Shown piece by piece: positions 10,278 to 22,168 of a DNA stretch of 64,000 bases. The notes beneath the pieces were generated by a model, which was not told the origin of the DNA, ran no database searches, and saw only the letters and a list, made by a program, of their open reading frames with translations. The stretch spans positions 226,927,152-226,991,151 of the forward strand of contig CM060981.1 of assembly GCA_030765065.1 (NCBI GenBank), given 5' to 3'. Each line of letters starts with the position of its first letter. Positions within the stretch are counted from its first letter, which is position 1. Source of the DNA: Deroplatys truncata. Its lineage: Eukaryota > Arthropoda > Insecta > Mantodea > Mantidae. Position numbers and translations under genes: made by a program.

Positions 10278-11121
10278 TCTGCTGTGTTACACTCACATGA
10301 CTTTCTCTACTCTTGTACAAACTATTTTTACAAACGCTTATTCTCCATATGCTTCCTGTTAATCGGGATATCGAAATGTTAATCTTATTGTTAATTTTCT
10401 TGTACGTGCAAGGGGATTTGCTAGGCTTTAAGCGATAGTCAAATATTTTAAGAGCTGGTTGTTATGTGGATTATTCCATTCTCTTTGCATTACCATGACC
10501 AAAAAAAAAAAATGAATAACGAATTCCCATTTGAGAAATTGAAAAATTTAAGGGAATAACAAGCAATATCTTGAAAATGGTACACTCAACAAATAAATGC
10601 ATATGACATAAATTGTGTATTTTAACGCGATCTACATTTTTGGTGCAGCAAACTTTTTTCTATCTCTTATGGTTTACCAGTTATGCAAAAGTCGTTCACA
10701 ATGATGAATACTTTTGGAGACATTCCCAGAAAATTCAAGATATACATTTTATTTGCCATGAAAGTATCTTAAATATATGATATTTTAATCAAAGTCGTTA
10801 GAGCCATTTTTGAGAAAATTAAAATTTTCGAAAAATATTCCATGTAAAGGGTAAGCTGGGGTGGGAAGATGTTCTTGAAAAACTTCACGTCGCATCTCTG
10901 GAAGATACTGAACCTAAATACCAAGTTTGGTGTTTATCCGACTGTTCGTTTCTGAGTTATGCTGTTCACAGACATACAGACACACACGCGGACATGTTTC
11001 CAAAAATGCCTTTTTTGAATTCAGGGGGCCTCAAAACATATATTTCCGGTGAAATCTCCGTATCGAAATTTTGGGTGGAATACGATACTTCCCTACTTAC
11101 TATACGTAGTAGGTAAAGTAA
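10278..11121 (+). mobile_element. Family A copy A03, near full length
   Basis: It starts TCTGCTGTGTTACACTCACA and ends CTATACGTAGTAGGTAAAGTA, about 844 bp. The 5' inverted repeat ACTTTCTCTACT is intact; the 3' one is altered (GTAGGTAAAGT). The internal A-run lies at about 10500-10512. The CA tract is very short (10978-10987). No coding capacity. Confidence 0.8.
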
Positions 11122-12060
11122 TACATATCATATGCTGTAGGAAATACAGTTTTGAACAATATCAGTACAGTCGTGAACCATTAATGTGAATTCAAAGATA
11201 ATTACATTGTGATACTATATTACTTTGAGAAAAATGAACAAAGAATTTTATAACAGAGATAATTTTAACTCCCTTTTGTAGGGCTTATTCATGCAAACCA
11301 TGCCTCTACTTCTGCACTGTCCGATGGTGGAGAATCCATCTTCTTAAACGTCCATCATGCAGAGGTTTGCTTGACAGGATGGAGTCGTAGATTTCACCTG
11401 TCGGTGAACATGTCAGATGCGAACGACCGCAACAATCAAGTGCTGCCATCTTGCAGCCAACATCTGTTACCTTGCCGCAACCTCATTACTGCTTGTCGTG
11501 GAAATGCATCGAAGCTGCTGCGGACATAAGGTTGGATAATTCAGGGCGACCGATATAGATCTGAACGTTAACGCCTGCAGAATGAATACATTTTAAGTAA
11601 CTGATCGTGCGGAACCATGCCTTTTTATATTACTTCAACATGGAAGTCTTATTTTTGGGTGTGACTTCTCTACTTTACTACTTTCTCTTTTACATAAGAT
11701 TTAAATTATGATAGTTTATAGCTCTATTATCGTGAATTTTATAGAGCTTTCATAAATTATGAATTTTGGGAATCTAAGTCACAAATATGTTGCCTGTAAC
11801 ACACAATAAAACACAGTATTTTATAATAAAATAGTTTTGAATAGCATAACAACAGTACTATTTTACTTATAATAATTAGTTTAATACATTATATTTTACT
11901 AGAAGCCAGCAATATCCTTTACACGGTAGGTATTATTTCGAAAATGCTTTTTGAAAATGAAAGAGTAGAGCAGGACACCAATAAGCAAAACTTCATACTG
12001 CAGCAAAATATTACTAAAAGCAAAGAAATGAATAGACAGGCTGACTAGATGTATCGTGTT
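11122..12060. other. No recognisable feature
   Basis: It holds a moderately GC-richer patch (11280-11590) with TGCAGCCAACATC-type unique sequence, then AT-rich DNA. No long open frame and no match elsewhere in the window. Confidence 0.35.
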
Positions 12061-12262
12061 TACACTTTCTAAAGTTTGAACATTTCTGCAGCACATATAA
12101 TCAAATGCTTGTTGACTCGACCACTCACATGAAATGTGGCTTTGTCCATGAACATTCATCGATTTAACCACTGATCATCCGCTTCCTGCCTCTCACACAT
12201 CATGACATCAAACTTGAGACAAGCTTCGTAATTATGTTGCATCAAAGGCTGCTTTTATTCAA
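12061..12262 (-). pseudogene. Mariner-superfamily transposase fragment
   Basis: The minus strand encodes FDVMMCERQEADDQWLNR, then a stop, then MFMDKATFHVSGRVNKH. This is the first catalytic segment of insect transposases of the type often annotated DUF4817, whose usual form is SDEATFHVSGKVNRHN. Only this piece is recognisable, with at least one stop. Sequence between 12263 and 12660 may hold more of the same gene, but I cannot support it. Confidence 0.55.
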
Positions 12263-12671
12263 TATGGTATGGAAACATCTTAAGGTACTGTCTATCAGTC
12301 CTCTGATACATTCTGTATGTTATATTCTGATGTGCTGATAAGTGGTGGAGTGACTTCTGTGGGCTCTAAGTCATGACTTGCCTAATATTTTTCTCCCAGT
12401 TTCTACACGCATCCTGTACGAGGCAGTTTGAGACCACTGGCCAAGAAAATTTACGAATTGGCAATGTATCAATGTGATGGGGCATGCTGACAGTTGTACT
12501 GAAGTCTGAAAGTTCTCTGTGTCCATGTTACTCTTGAAAAGTTCGCATAACATATGACACTGAGCGCGCTGTTGTGGCATCACCGCCATTTTGTCTCTTA
12601 TGCATGATAGCTCTGCCATACCCGTCTGAATGAAGTCTGAAACATCACTCATTGTTAATTCTATCCATTCA

Positions 12672-12902
12672 TTTATACATTACGATGGTCATTTTAGGGT
12701 CAATTTAATTTGTCCCTAATTGTAGGTTCCCATTTAAAAAAATTAAATTGTCCCTAAAATGACCATCATAATGTCCTTCAAACAAACCACGACCAATAGC
12801 ATTTACTTTCCCCCATAATACCAAGGAAATTTCATTCAAGACATTTCTTTCTACAACCCCTAGTCTTGGAGATATTGTACAGTCTCAACTTAAGTAGTCC
12901 AC
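12672..12902. mobile_element. Hairpin MITE B, copy 1 (left arm truncated)
   Basis: The two arms are inverted copies: CATTACGATGGTCATTTTAG at the left and CTAAAATGACCATCATAATG at about 12758. The loop is about 40 bp (TAGGTTCCCATTTAAAAAAA). The right arm continues to the terminus CTTAAGTAGTCCACCCTGTA, while the outer left arm is missing. No coding capacity. Compare 39112-40330 and 56353-56575. Confidence 0.75.
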
Positions 12903-13199
12903 CCTGTATTACAACAACATTCTTAGAGATGTGAGAATTAACCTCTTATATATAACATTTTACTTCTCTGACATCTCAAACGGTTCATCCTGTAGTTGGA
13001 AATCGTGCATTCAGCTCCCTCTTTATTAACCGAAGGCATAACTACGTCAAGCACGCACTTACCAGCATGTTACGAATCAATGAATTTGAGTGCTTTGAAT
13101 AAGTACAAATACTAGATGGTAATGAATATAACTCTTTCATTGATATTATAGCTTTCAAAAAGGGATCACATGCAGCTTGCATACTGGATCCAACAATTA

Positions 13200-13964
13200 C
13201 AATGAAAATAATGATTGCGACTAAGCTAAACAAAGTGGATAAAGTAAAGAAGACGGAGGCACGTCGTCTATACCAACAGAGGTTTCCACAGGGAACACTT
13301 CCTACAGATCACACGTTTTTGCGAGTTACGAACCGCCTCCTGGAATCAGTGCACAAAACACCACATCCACGAAGAGATCACCCTGTCTGTGACCAAGCAA
13401 CGACGGATCGTGTGACTATGTCATTCAGTATTTGTATTGTAGTACGAGGAACATTCACGGGCATTTCAATATTAGCCACGCATTTGCGTGGAGAATACTA
13501 CATCATGCAAAGTTTCACCCTTATCATCTTCAACTACACCAGGAGCTACTGTAGCCGGACTAGTAGTGGCGTTCGCTAGGTGGATCATACGACAAGAACA
13601 AGATCCAAATTTTTGGCAACTGTGTTATTCACAGACGAAGCAGGGTTCCACAACACAGGTCATGTAAATCCCCACAACATGCATTACTGGAACACTGTAA
13701 ACCCACATTAGATGCAAGAGGCGGCCTTACAAGTCCGATGAGGTTTCAATATTTGGACTGGTATATTCAGTGATCATCTAATAGGCCCGTATTTTTATGG
13801 TGACCAACTCACTGGGAATCGCTATATCCACTTCCCACAATACCAGTTGCCTACTCTACTGGATGATGTGCCGTTGCAGAACCGACTAATTATGTGGTAC
13901 CAACATGATGGAGCGCCAGCTCATTCGGCCATTCGTCTAACGGCTTATCTCGATGCCACCTAAA
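13200..13964 (+). pseudogene. DUF4817-type transposase relic
   Basis: The N-terminal part reads ARRLYQQRFPQGTLPTDHTF (13258 on). The first catalytic segment is LFTDEAGFHNTGHVNPHN at 13625 and the second is WYQHDGAPAHSAIRLTAYL at 13895; all are in the same frame. Stops interrupt it after 13579 and within 13700-13750. It ends at about 13964 before the third acidic residue. Part of the region between the N-terminal block and the first Asp is missing. The family usually has about 350-400 residues. Confidence 0.7.
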
Positions 13965-14377
13965 TTTACTAAACACAAAAAGTACTTCCAGGTGGCAGTA
14001 TTTGAGCCTGGGACTTTCAATCCTGAAGGCCAACGCGCATACTGTTGCGCTACGAGTGCAAGTAACTGCACGCATAGCGGTGCAAGGTAGTCAATTCGGC
14101 CGAAATTGATACGACGCGATGTAGTGGACACTGTTTACAGCATAACCTGAACAACGCCGGTACTGCATTACGTCTGAATCCGCAGGCTGAAAAAACTCAC
14201 CCGCTATATGTGTGTGTATTTCTTTGAAGCATAATGTGAGGTACCGAAAGCTATTTGATGTTTATGCGTTCTAAGTATATATAAAATGGAAATTAAAACA
14301 CTGTGTATTGGGATTTAATACGGGAAATTAGTATTTTTTCTCTCCAATACTCTCCATGTTAATTTGAAGAGGAATCG
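13965..14377. other. No recognisable feature
   Basis: Mixed-composition sequence between a transposase relic and the large palindrome. No coding signal and no repeat match. Confidence 0.3.
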
Positions 14378-16273
14378 TGGCTCCCTTTACATGGAACAAT
14401 CCAAAACTGTATTATCTAGAACGGGAAAGACCAGGAAAGGTCACTTCAATCAATTAAAGTAGGCTTTAATACTGCTCTGTAAATCCAGGTGTGCGCCAGT
14501 ATATTAGATCGCTTGTGTATGCAGACATTTTAGACATTTAACCGTTCAAAATTAACTTTCTTAATTATTCATTTGGTACAATGAAACCAGCCAAGACGTT
14601 GACTAAACAGCAGCGCTTACTAGCAGCTATTTCAGGCTGAAATGCATAAAAGCTGGTGCTAGGGAAGGGATGAAATATGGAGAGGATATAGGGTAATGAG
14701 GCGGTAAAGAATGAACATTTAAATTTTGGCATGCAAGAGAGTAATTTGTCAAACTGGAATTACTTGGCGAGTGATAATATCAGATAAAGCGCGGGATAGC
14801 TGCTAAGTACTGGCAGAGGCGCATGATGTCATGGTGGATGTGAGTGCACATATCCCAATACACATTACTGTCTAATGCGAGCTTAGTAGCGTTGCAACCA
14901 AACAAACACTAGCCAAACAATCCTGATACATTACTTTTTACTTTCTGTACTACGTATAGTAAGTAGGGGAAGTATTGCATTCCACCCAAAAATTCGATAC
15001 CGAGATTTCACCGGAAATATATGTTTTGAGACCCCTGAATCCAAAAAAAGCACTTTTGGAAACATGTCCGTGTGTGTGTGTGTGTGTCTGTGTGTGTGTC
15101 TGTGAACAAAATAACTCAGAAACGAACAGTCAGATAAACACCAAACTTGATATTTAGGTTCAGTATCTTCCAGAGATGCAACACAAAGGTTTTCAAGAAA
15201 ATCCCCGCACCCCAGATTACCCTTTAAAAGGAACATTTTTCAAAAATTTTAATTTTCTCAAAAATGGCTCTAACGATTTTGTTTAAAATATGATATGTTT
15301 AAGATATTTTCATGACAAATGAAATGTATATCTCGAATTTTTTGGGAATGTCCCCAAAAGTATTCTTCATTGTGAACGACTTTTGCACAACTGGTAAACC
15401 ATAAGAGATAGACAAAATTTTACTACACAGAAATGTAGATCGCGTTAAAATACACAATTTATATTATATACATTTTTGTTGTTGAGTGAACCATTTTTGA
15501 GAAATTGCTTGTTTTTGCCTTAAATTTTCCAATACTTGCACTTTTTCTCAAATTCGTTATTCAATTTTTTTTTGTCCTGGTAATGCAAAGAGAATGGAAT
15601 ACTCCACATAGCAACCAGCTCTTAAAATAGTTGACTATCGCTTAAAGCCTACCAATTCCCGTTGCATCTACAAGAAAATTAGCAATAAGATTAACATCTC
15701 GATATCTCGTTTAACATGAAGCATATAGAGAATAAGCGTTTGTAAAAATAGTTTGTACAAGAGTAGAGAAAGTCATGTGAGTGACATCAGATTTTTGTAT
15801 AAGCAAAACATGTTTATCTGTGACCCTCGTAGTATCAATGTACATCGTGTTAAAGCGAAAGCCTGAAAAGTGTGTAGTTTCCGCTACATGGTGAAAGGAA
15901 AGAAACAAAGCCCTTGACCGACTCCTGGCAGTAATTGGTGTCTAATTTAAGCTAGAGCAATACCTTAGCTCTTTTCAGCGTGTCGGGTCGTGTTGAGATT
16001 TATGTTTCTTGGTACAGCATTCTTGATAGTGGTTTCGAAGTGCAAAACATATCTCTCGTAGTAGTAATACAAAGAAACTCATAATTCAACTTTAAACACT
16101 GTTACACATAGTGATTACAGCATTTTTCCCTGGTCATGTATGCTTGTTATTTAAGAACTCGTCGCACTTATATATTAATGATATTATGTTTTAACTACGC
16201 TATAATATAAATAATAAATACATCAGCTTTAATACACAAATTAAATTCTTCCTTTGTCAAGACGGCAGAATGG
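14378..16273 (+). repeat. Left arm of a 3.5-kb imperfect palindrome
   Basis: It starts TGGCTCCCTTTACATG and runs to about CAAGACGGCAGAATG. It is the inverse of 16857-17897. Clear anchors include GCAGACATTTTAGACATTTA, AGCGCGGGATAGCTGCTAAG, GCGCATGATGTCATGGTGGA and GTCGGGTCGTGTTGAGATTT. Without the family A insertion at 14934-15796 the arm is about 1.03 kb. Differences from the other arm are scattered substitutions and small indels. No coding frame spans it. Confidence 0.9.
14934..15796 (-). mobile_element. Family A copy A04, inside the palindrome's left arm
   Basis: This near full-length minus copy starts TACTTTCTGTACTACGTATA and ends GTGACATCAGATTTTT. It has a TG array at 15069-15105. It is absent at the matching place in the right arm (about 17335), so it inserted after the palindrome formed. 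An open frame of 101 codons on the minus strand (14931-15236) is discussed under rejected items. Confidence 0.85.
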
Positions 16274-16858
16274 GAAAAAGAACGTAAAGTTGCAGATAAC
16301 GACTGGAACTCTGAAACCGGGGTAGAGAACTGCAAGTAAGCCACGACGGCCCTTAGTACTTCTAACGTGACCCCTGGTACGGAGGGATGAGGGGAGAAAG
16401 AAACGACCTGCGGGCTTTTGACTGACTAGTCAGCCCGCACCCTCGGGCCCCAGGGAACAAGTCCGTAGAGACATACGGAAGTGAATACGCCAGTTACACG
16501 CGTCAACCTCAGATGGAGAAGACTATAGAACTATCCTCTATGTGTAGACAGTTATCTAGCTGCTGTCTACCAGCTCTCATGATTGGTTCCGGAGAACATC
16601 GGAGTGTCTCACTCCGTCTGGGCGTTTCCAGCCAGGCGCAACCACTTCCCCGCCGAGTCCAACCCAATCCGAACAACTCCCTTTCGGGATGGGCTCGAAT
16701 TGTTCGGCCCGGTACACTTCCAGTGACTTCAGAAGTATCACGAGTGCTAAGGGTCCGCGCCTGCACCATATGAGCGGAGATACCCGAAGGGCTACCAGAT
16801 GCGGATGACGATGTGCGCAAGCATTGTCGGGGTCCGTATTACCTTTTGGTTTTTTTAC
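16274..16858. mobile_element. GC-rich repeat G, copy 1, filling the palindrome loop
   Basis: About 585 bp of GC-rich DNA unlike its AT-rich arms. It matches 36157-36703 over shared blocks: CTGTCTACCAGCT, CCGCCGAGTCCAACCCAATC, CCGAACAACTCCC and GAGTGCTAAGGGTCCGC. Open frames on both strands are short and not shared between copies. The class is unknown; the second copy has target duplications, so it behaves like a retroposed element. Confidence 0.7.
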
Positions 16859-17897
16859 ATTCAACTGTTTTAAGAAAATAAGAATTTAATTACTGTGTAT
16901 TAAAGCTGATTTTGTATTTATTATTTATAGTACAGCCTAGTTAAAACATAATATCATTAATATATAAGAGCGATGAATTCTTAAATAACGAGCAAACATA
17001 ACCAGGAAAAAATGCTGTAATTACTGTGTTTAAAGTTGACTTATGAGTATCTTTGTATTACTACTAGATATGTTTTGCGTTCGAAAGGCACTATCTAGAA
17101 TGTTGTACCACTAAACATTCCGAGAAACATAAATCTCAACACGACCCGACTCGCTGAAAAAGCTAAGGTGAAGCTCTAGTTTAAATTAGACACCAATTAC
17201 TGCTAGGAGTCGGGTCAAGGGCTTTGCTTTTTTCCCTTTCACCGTGTAGTTGACATTTCACACTTTTCAGACTTGTACTTTAACACGCTGTGTATTGATA
17301 CTACGAGATAAACGTTTTATGCTTGGTACACAAAGTAATATAACAGGATTATTTGGCTAGTGTTCGTTTAGTTGTAACACTCTCAATAGATAGTAATGTG
17401 TATTGGGGGTTGTGCACTCATATCCACCATGACATCATGCGCCTCTGCCAGTACTTAGCAGCTATCCCGCGCTTTATCTGATATTATCACCTCGCCAAGT
17501 AATTCCAGTTTGACAAATTACTCTATTGCATGCCAAGATTTGCATGTTCATTCTTTACCGCCTCATTACCCTATATCCTCTCCATATTTCATCCCTTCCC
17601 TGGCACCAGCTTTTATGTATTTCAGCCTGAAATAGCTGCCAGTAAGCGCTGCTGTTTAGTCAACGTCTTGGCTGTTCACGAAGGCATTTTTCATTGTACC
17701 AAATGAATAATTAAGAAAGTTAATGTTGAACGGTTAAATGTCTAAAATGTCTGCATATACAAGCGATCTAATAGACTGCCGTTTACCTGGATTCACATAC
17801 CAGTAATAAAACCTAATTAAATTTACTATAGTCACCTTTCCTGATCTTTCCCGTCCTCCACAATGCATTTTTTGGTCGTTACATGTAAAGGGAGCCA
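16857..17897 (-). repeat. Right arm of a 3.5-kb imperfect palindrome
   Basis: This is the reverse complement of the left arm (14378-16273 minus its insertion). It ends CATGTAAAGGGAGCCA. It is about 1.04 kb long and uninterrupted. No flanking duplication is evident beyond the arm ends. Confidence 0.9.
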
Positions 17898-18521
17898 TGG
17901 TAGTACAGAACTAAAATATTTCTGCGATATGTTTGGTATAATACACGATGTTCATTCATAATTGTATGCACGGAGTATAACAGCGATTTATAGATCTTTG
18001 TTGTTCTCAACTCAAACATAACTGCCACAGTCAAAGCCAAATATACGACAAAAATCTTGATATGTATTGTGTTCTTAGTGCAATTGTAAGTTATCATAGT
18101 GTGATCCTTCCGTGGTTTCATTACCTTTAAACCTGCCTCCAAATAAATAAGCATATAAACGTCATTTTCTTCAATGCCACAGATAAGCATATGTCCTTTA
18201 AAGTTACAACTTCTCCACTTCATTTTTACGTAAGATATAGCGAGCATGTGAACCTGTGCCTTTCGTTATTTCGTAGCTTCTCATTCCTAGTTCAATGCCC
18301 ATGGTTAGAACTAAGGTAATAGGAGAAATGACTAGATGCACTTATTACAATATCGCCCGATGTTGATAGATGACTAGAGCACAAAGAAATGTAATTATGT
18401 AAACAAATGTCAGGATTTCGCTCCCTCCAAAAGGAGTGAACTTAATTTCAGTAATGCAGTATGTAACAATCCGCATCACAATCGTATAGTCGAAGCACAA
18501 TAAAACCAATGGTTTTAACCC
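17898..18521. other. No recognisable feature
   Basis: AT-rich. A minus-strand open frame of 122 codons (17879-18247) overlaps the palindrome end and has no domain I recognise. Confidence 0.3.
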
Positions 18522-19493
18522 TTTTTACCTTTTCTACTACGTATAGTAATTAGGGAAAGTACTGCATCCCACCAAAAATTCTATATAGATTTTTCACTGG
18601 AAATACATGTTTTGAGACCCCTTAATCCAAATAAAGCATTTTGGAAACTTGTCTGTGTGGCTGACAACACCATAACTCTGAAACGAAAAGTTGGACAAAT
18701 ACCAAACTTGGAATTTAGGTTCAATATCTTCCAAAGATGTGATACCAAGATTTTCAACAAAATTCCCTCTCTCCAAAATACCCTTTACATGGAACATTTT
18801 TCGAAATTTTTCTTCTTCTTTAACTTCCTCTTATGTAGGGCGTACACCCCCCAGGACTTACAGGCGGGTGCCTGGGGTCAGAGGCCCGTCGAGGAGCAGA
18901 CACTCATGGATCAGGCAGAATATCCAGGATGGGTGATCAGCCCGATGCCTGGTATGGGAGGAAGGAAGTAGATGGAACGAAATGATGGTGAAATGGATGA
19001 AAGGAAAGGTGAGGATGGAGCAGTTGGTGGAATGAATGGCGGGGGAAAACCGCAGAACCCGCCCAGACGCCGCTTTGTCCACCACAAATCCCAAATGCAG
19101 GTCCCTGGGATTGAACCCGGGCCGCCTCGGTGAGTGGCGAGCGGTCTAACCACTTGGCCACGGCGCCGCCCCCCCTTTCGAAATTTTTGCTTTTCTACAA
19201 TATGAATCTAACGATTTTGATTAAAACAGCTTATATGAAAGATATTTGCACGACACATAAAATATATATCTTGAATTTCCGAGGAATAGCCTGTGAAGTC
19301 CACTGCGTTCGGCATAAGTTATTTCTGAGACATCAGTTATTAATGGCTCGGTAATGCATCAAAGCCCTATCAACATTCAGTCTTTTCTCGCGATTGCATG
19401 GAAAGAGTAGTCGGTTCTTAAATCGCTGTTCTCTTTGTATCCTAATGAAATGTGCAATGTAGATATTTCTGCAACGGTTTATTTCGACAAAAA
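18522..19493 (-). mobile_element. Family A2 copy A05, split by SINE S3
   Basis: A minus copy begins ACCTTTTCTACTACGTATAG. It is interrupted at 18812-19175 by a SINE and continues from CGAAATTTTTGCTTTTC to about 19490. Its 5' terminal part is missing, because plus-oriented copy A06 starts there. Divergence from A01-A04 is marked. Confidence 0.7.
18812..19175 (-). mobile_element. tRNA-derived SINE S3 with 13-bp target duplication
   Basis: Read on the minus strand, the head GGCGCCGTGGCCAAGTGG contains a textbook A box (TGGCCAAGTGG). The B box is GGTTCAATCCC at about 19110. The body is about 280 bp of CT-rich sequence without an A tail. TTTCGAAATTTTT occurs on both sides (18799-18811 and 19176-19188), a clean target-site duplication within family A sequence. 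This is a convincing single LINE-mediated insertion. Confidence 0.85.
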
Positions 19494-20338
19494 TCTGATG
19501 TCATATATTCACATGACGTTCTCTACCTCCTGTCTTTATTAGTGGGTATACAAACTATTCTTACTAAAGCTTATTTTTCTATCTACTACATTTAATCCTA
19601 ACAAACCTTTGCAAAAGTAACTTCATTACATATTTCGTTATAAATGCAAACAGAACAGCGATAGCCAAATGTTTAAGAACAGAAAATAAATACTATACTG
19701 TTTCCATAAAATCGTCAGAATGAACTGAAAAGCGATGTGACTTCAAAAGTACTGAACCGTTCGAATAATTAATAACGGATATCTCGAAAATGGCTGATGT
19801 CACAAAAATTATTTGAAATAAACTGTGTGTTTTAAAGGGATCTATATGTTCTTTGTGGTAAGTTTTCGTCTATCGTTTAACGTTTACCAGTTAATATTAT
19901 ACAAAATTCGTTCCGAATGAAAAGGACTTCACAGAATTTTTCCAGAAAATTCTAGAGATACATTTTATTTGTCATGTAAATACCTTTAATATGTGATATT
20001 TTAATCAAAATCATTAGAGCCATTTTAGAGAAAATAAAAAGTTTCGAAAAATTGTCCACGTAAAGGGTAGCTTGGAATGGGGGGATTTCCTTGAAAATCT
20101 TTATGTCGCATCTTTAGAAGGTACTAAACCTCAATACCAAGTTTGGTGTTTATCCTACTTTTCGTATTTGAGTTATGCTGTCCATAGGCATACGCACGGA
20201 ACATTTTCTAAAAATGCATTTTTTTGGATTCAAGGTGCTTCAAAACATGTATATCCGATTAAAAATTTTCGTATCGAATTTTTAAGTGGAATGCAATACC
20301 TTCTCTACCTACTATGTACGTGGTAGAGAACGTAAAAA
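19494..20338 (+). mobile_element. Family A2 copy A06
   Basis: It starts TCTGATGTCATATATTCACA after AAAAA and ends GTGGTAGAGAACGTAAAAA, about 845 bp. Only a very short CA tract is present. It abuts copy A07 directly, with the terminal A-run shared. Confidence 0.75.
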
Positions 20339-20866
20339 TCTCATGTGATACAGTCATATGACTATCTCTACCCTATATCTTTATTAGAGGGTATAAAAAC
20401 CATTCTTCTAAAGATTATTTTCTATCCACAACATTTTAATCCAAATAAACCTTTATAGAAATAGCTGCATTACACATTTAGTTATAAATATAAAGAGAAC
20501 AGCGATAGTCAAATGTTTAAGAACCGGACGCTATATGCTGGCCTTAGAATTCCATACTGTTTCTGTGCAATCGCGAGATACAACTGAATGTTGAAAGGAC
20601 TTTAAGAAAATGACCAAGTAATGAACAATTCGAACCTTTAATGACTGATATCTCAGAAACGCTTATACCCCCCACAAAATAAAAACTTATTTTAAATAAA
20701 TTGTGTGCTTTAAAGAGGTCTACATTTTTTGTGTAGTACTTTCTCATTTGTCGCTTAACGTTTACCGGTTATACAAGTTCATACAAAATTCCTTCGGAAT
20801 GAAGCACAGGCTATTCCCAGAAAATTCTAAATATACATTTTATTTGCCATGTAAATATCTTTAATT

Positions 20867-22003
20867 CACCACGTGATCAAACGTATCCGGACACCTGGCT
20901 GAAAATGACGTAGAAGTTCGTGGCACCCTCCATCGGTAATCCTGGAAGTCAATATGGTGTTGGCCCACCCTTAGCCTTGATGACAGCGTTCACTCTCGCA
21001 GGCATACTTTCAATTAGGTGCTGGAAGGTTTCTTGGGGAATGGCAGCCCATTCTTCACGGAGTGCAGAACTGAGGAGAGGTATCGATGTAGTTCGGTGAG
21101 GCCTGGCACGAAGTCGCGTTCCAAAACATCCCAAAGGTGTTCTATAGAATTCAAGTCAGGACTCTGTGCAGGTCAGTCCATTACAGGGATGTCATTCTCG
21201 TGTAACCGCTCCGCCACAGCTCGTGCAGTATGAAGAGGTGTTCGGTGGTGTTGAAAGATGCAATCGCCATCCCCGATTTGCTCCTGAACAGTGGGAAGCT
21301 AGAAGGTGCTTAAAATATCAATGTTGGTCTGCGCTGTGATCGTGCCACGCAAAACAACAAGGGGTGCAAGCCCCCTCCAGGAAAAACACCACTACCTCCG
21401 AATTTCACTGTTGGCACTACACACGCTGGCAGATGACGTTCATCGGGCATTCGCCATACCCACACCCTGCCACATTGTCGTTTGGCATTTTCCTGCGTGA
21501 TGTGTGGCTTATGAGCAGCCGCTCGACCATGGAATCCAAGGTTTCTCACCTCACGCCTAACCGTTATAGTACTTGGGGTGGATCCTGATGCAGTTTGGAA
21601 TTCATGTGTGATGGTCTGGATAAATGTCTGCCTATTACTCTTTACGACCCTCTTCAAATGTCGGCGGTCTCTGTCAGTCAACAGGCGAGGTCGACCTGTA
21701 CGCTTTTGTGCTGTACATGTCCCTTCGCGTTTCCACTTTACTATCACATCAGAAACAGTGGAGTTAGGGATGTTTAGGAGCGTGGAAATCTCGCGTACAG
21801 ACTTCTGACACAAGTGATACCCAATCACCTGACCACGTTCGAAGTCGTGAGTTCCACGGAGCGTCCCATTCTGCTGTTTCACGATGTCTAATGACTACTG
21901 AGGTCGCGAATAATGAGTATCAGGCAGTAGGTGGCAGCACAATGCACCAAAGATGAAAAATGTATATTTGTGTGGCTGTCCGGATACTTTTGATCACATA
22001 GTG
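20867..22003 (-). mobile_element. Tc1-like DNA transposon, copy 2
   Basis: It is bounded by CACCACGTGATCAAACGTAT and GGATACTTTTGATCACATAG, then TG. The right flank keeps TA (22004-22005); the left flank reads TT. It is 1.14 kb, about 105 bp shorter than copies 1 and 3 because of an internal deletion. It sits inside an A2 copy. Confidence 0.9.
20949..21882 (-). pseudogene. Tc1-like transposase relic with internal deletion
   Basis: The N-terminal 130 residues are open (21882 down), including FERGQVIGYHLCQKSVREIS and the GRPRLLTDRDRR hinge. After ITQENAKR the frame jumps to VWVWRMP. The deleted segment (about 30 residues) held the first catalytic Asp (SDESRY in copy 1), so this copy could not be active. 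A C-terminal piece, SALREEWAAIPQETFQHLIE, remains at 20949-21134 in another frame. Confidence 0.85.
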
Positions 22004-22168
22004 TATATGACATTTTAATCAAAATCGTTACAGCCATTTTTTAAAAAATAAAAATATTCGAAAAATGTTCCATTTAAATGTTAGCTGAGGGTGGGGTATT
22101 TTCTTGAAAACCTTTGTATCACATCTTTGGAAAATACTAAACGTCTGTTATACTGCTCAGACATTCTG

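Larger units (their letters stand above)
20339..22168 (+). mobile_element. Family A2 copy A07, split by a Tc1 element
   Basis: It starts TCTCATGTGATACAGTCATA. The left piece is 20339-20866 and the right piece is 22004 to about 22168, separated by a Tc1-like insertion at a TA within TTTAATATATGA-type sequence. The 3' part is shortened and followed by an S1 SINE fragment. Confidence 0.7.

Noticed and set aside
14931-15236. An open frame of 70-100 codons ([28 protein letters not shown]) recurs in several family A copies
   Set aside because: It spans the variable CA array, so its frame beyond the array differs between copies. Many copies have stops or shifts. No domain is recognisable, so I treat it as non-coding repeat sequence.
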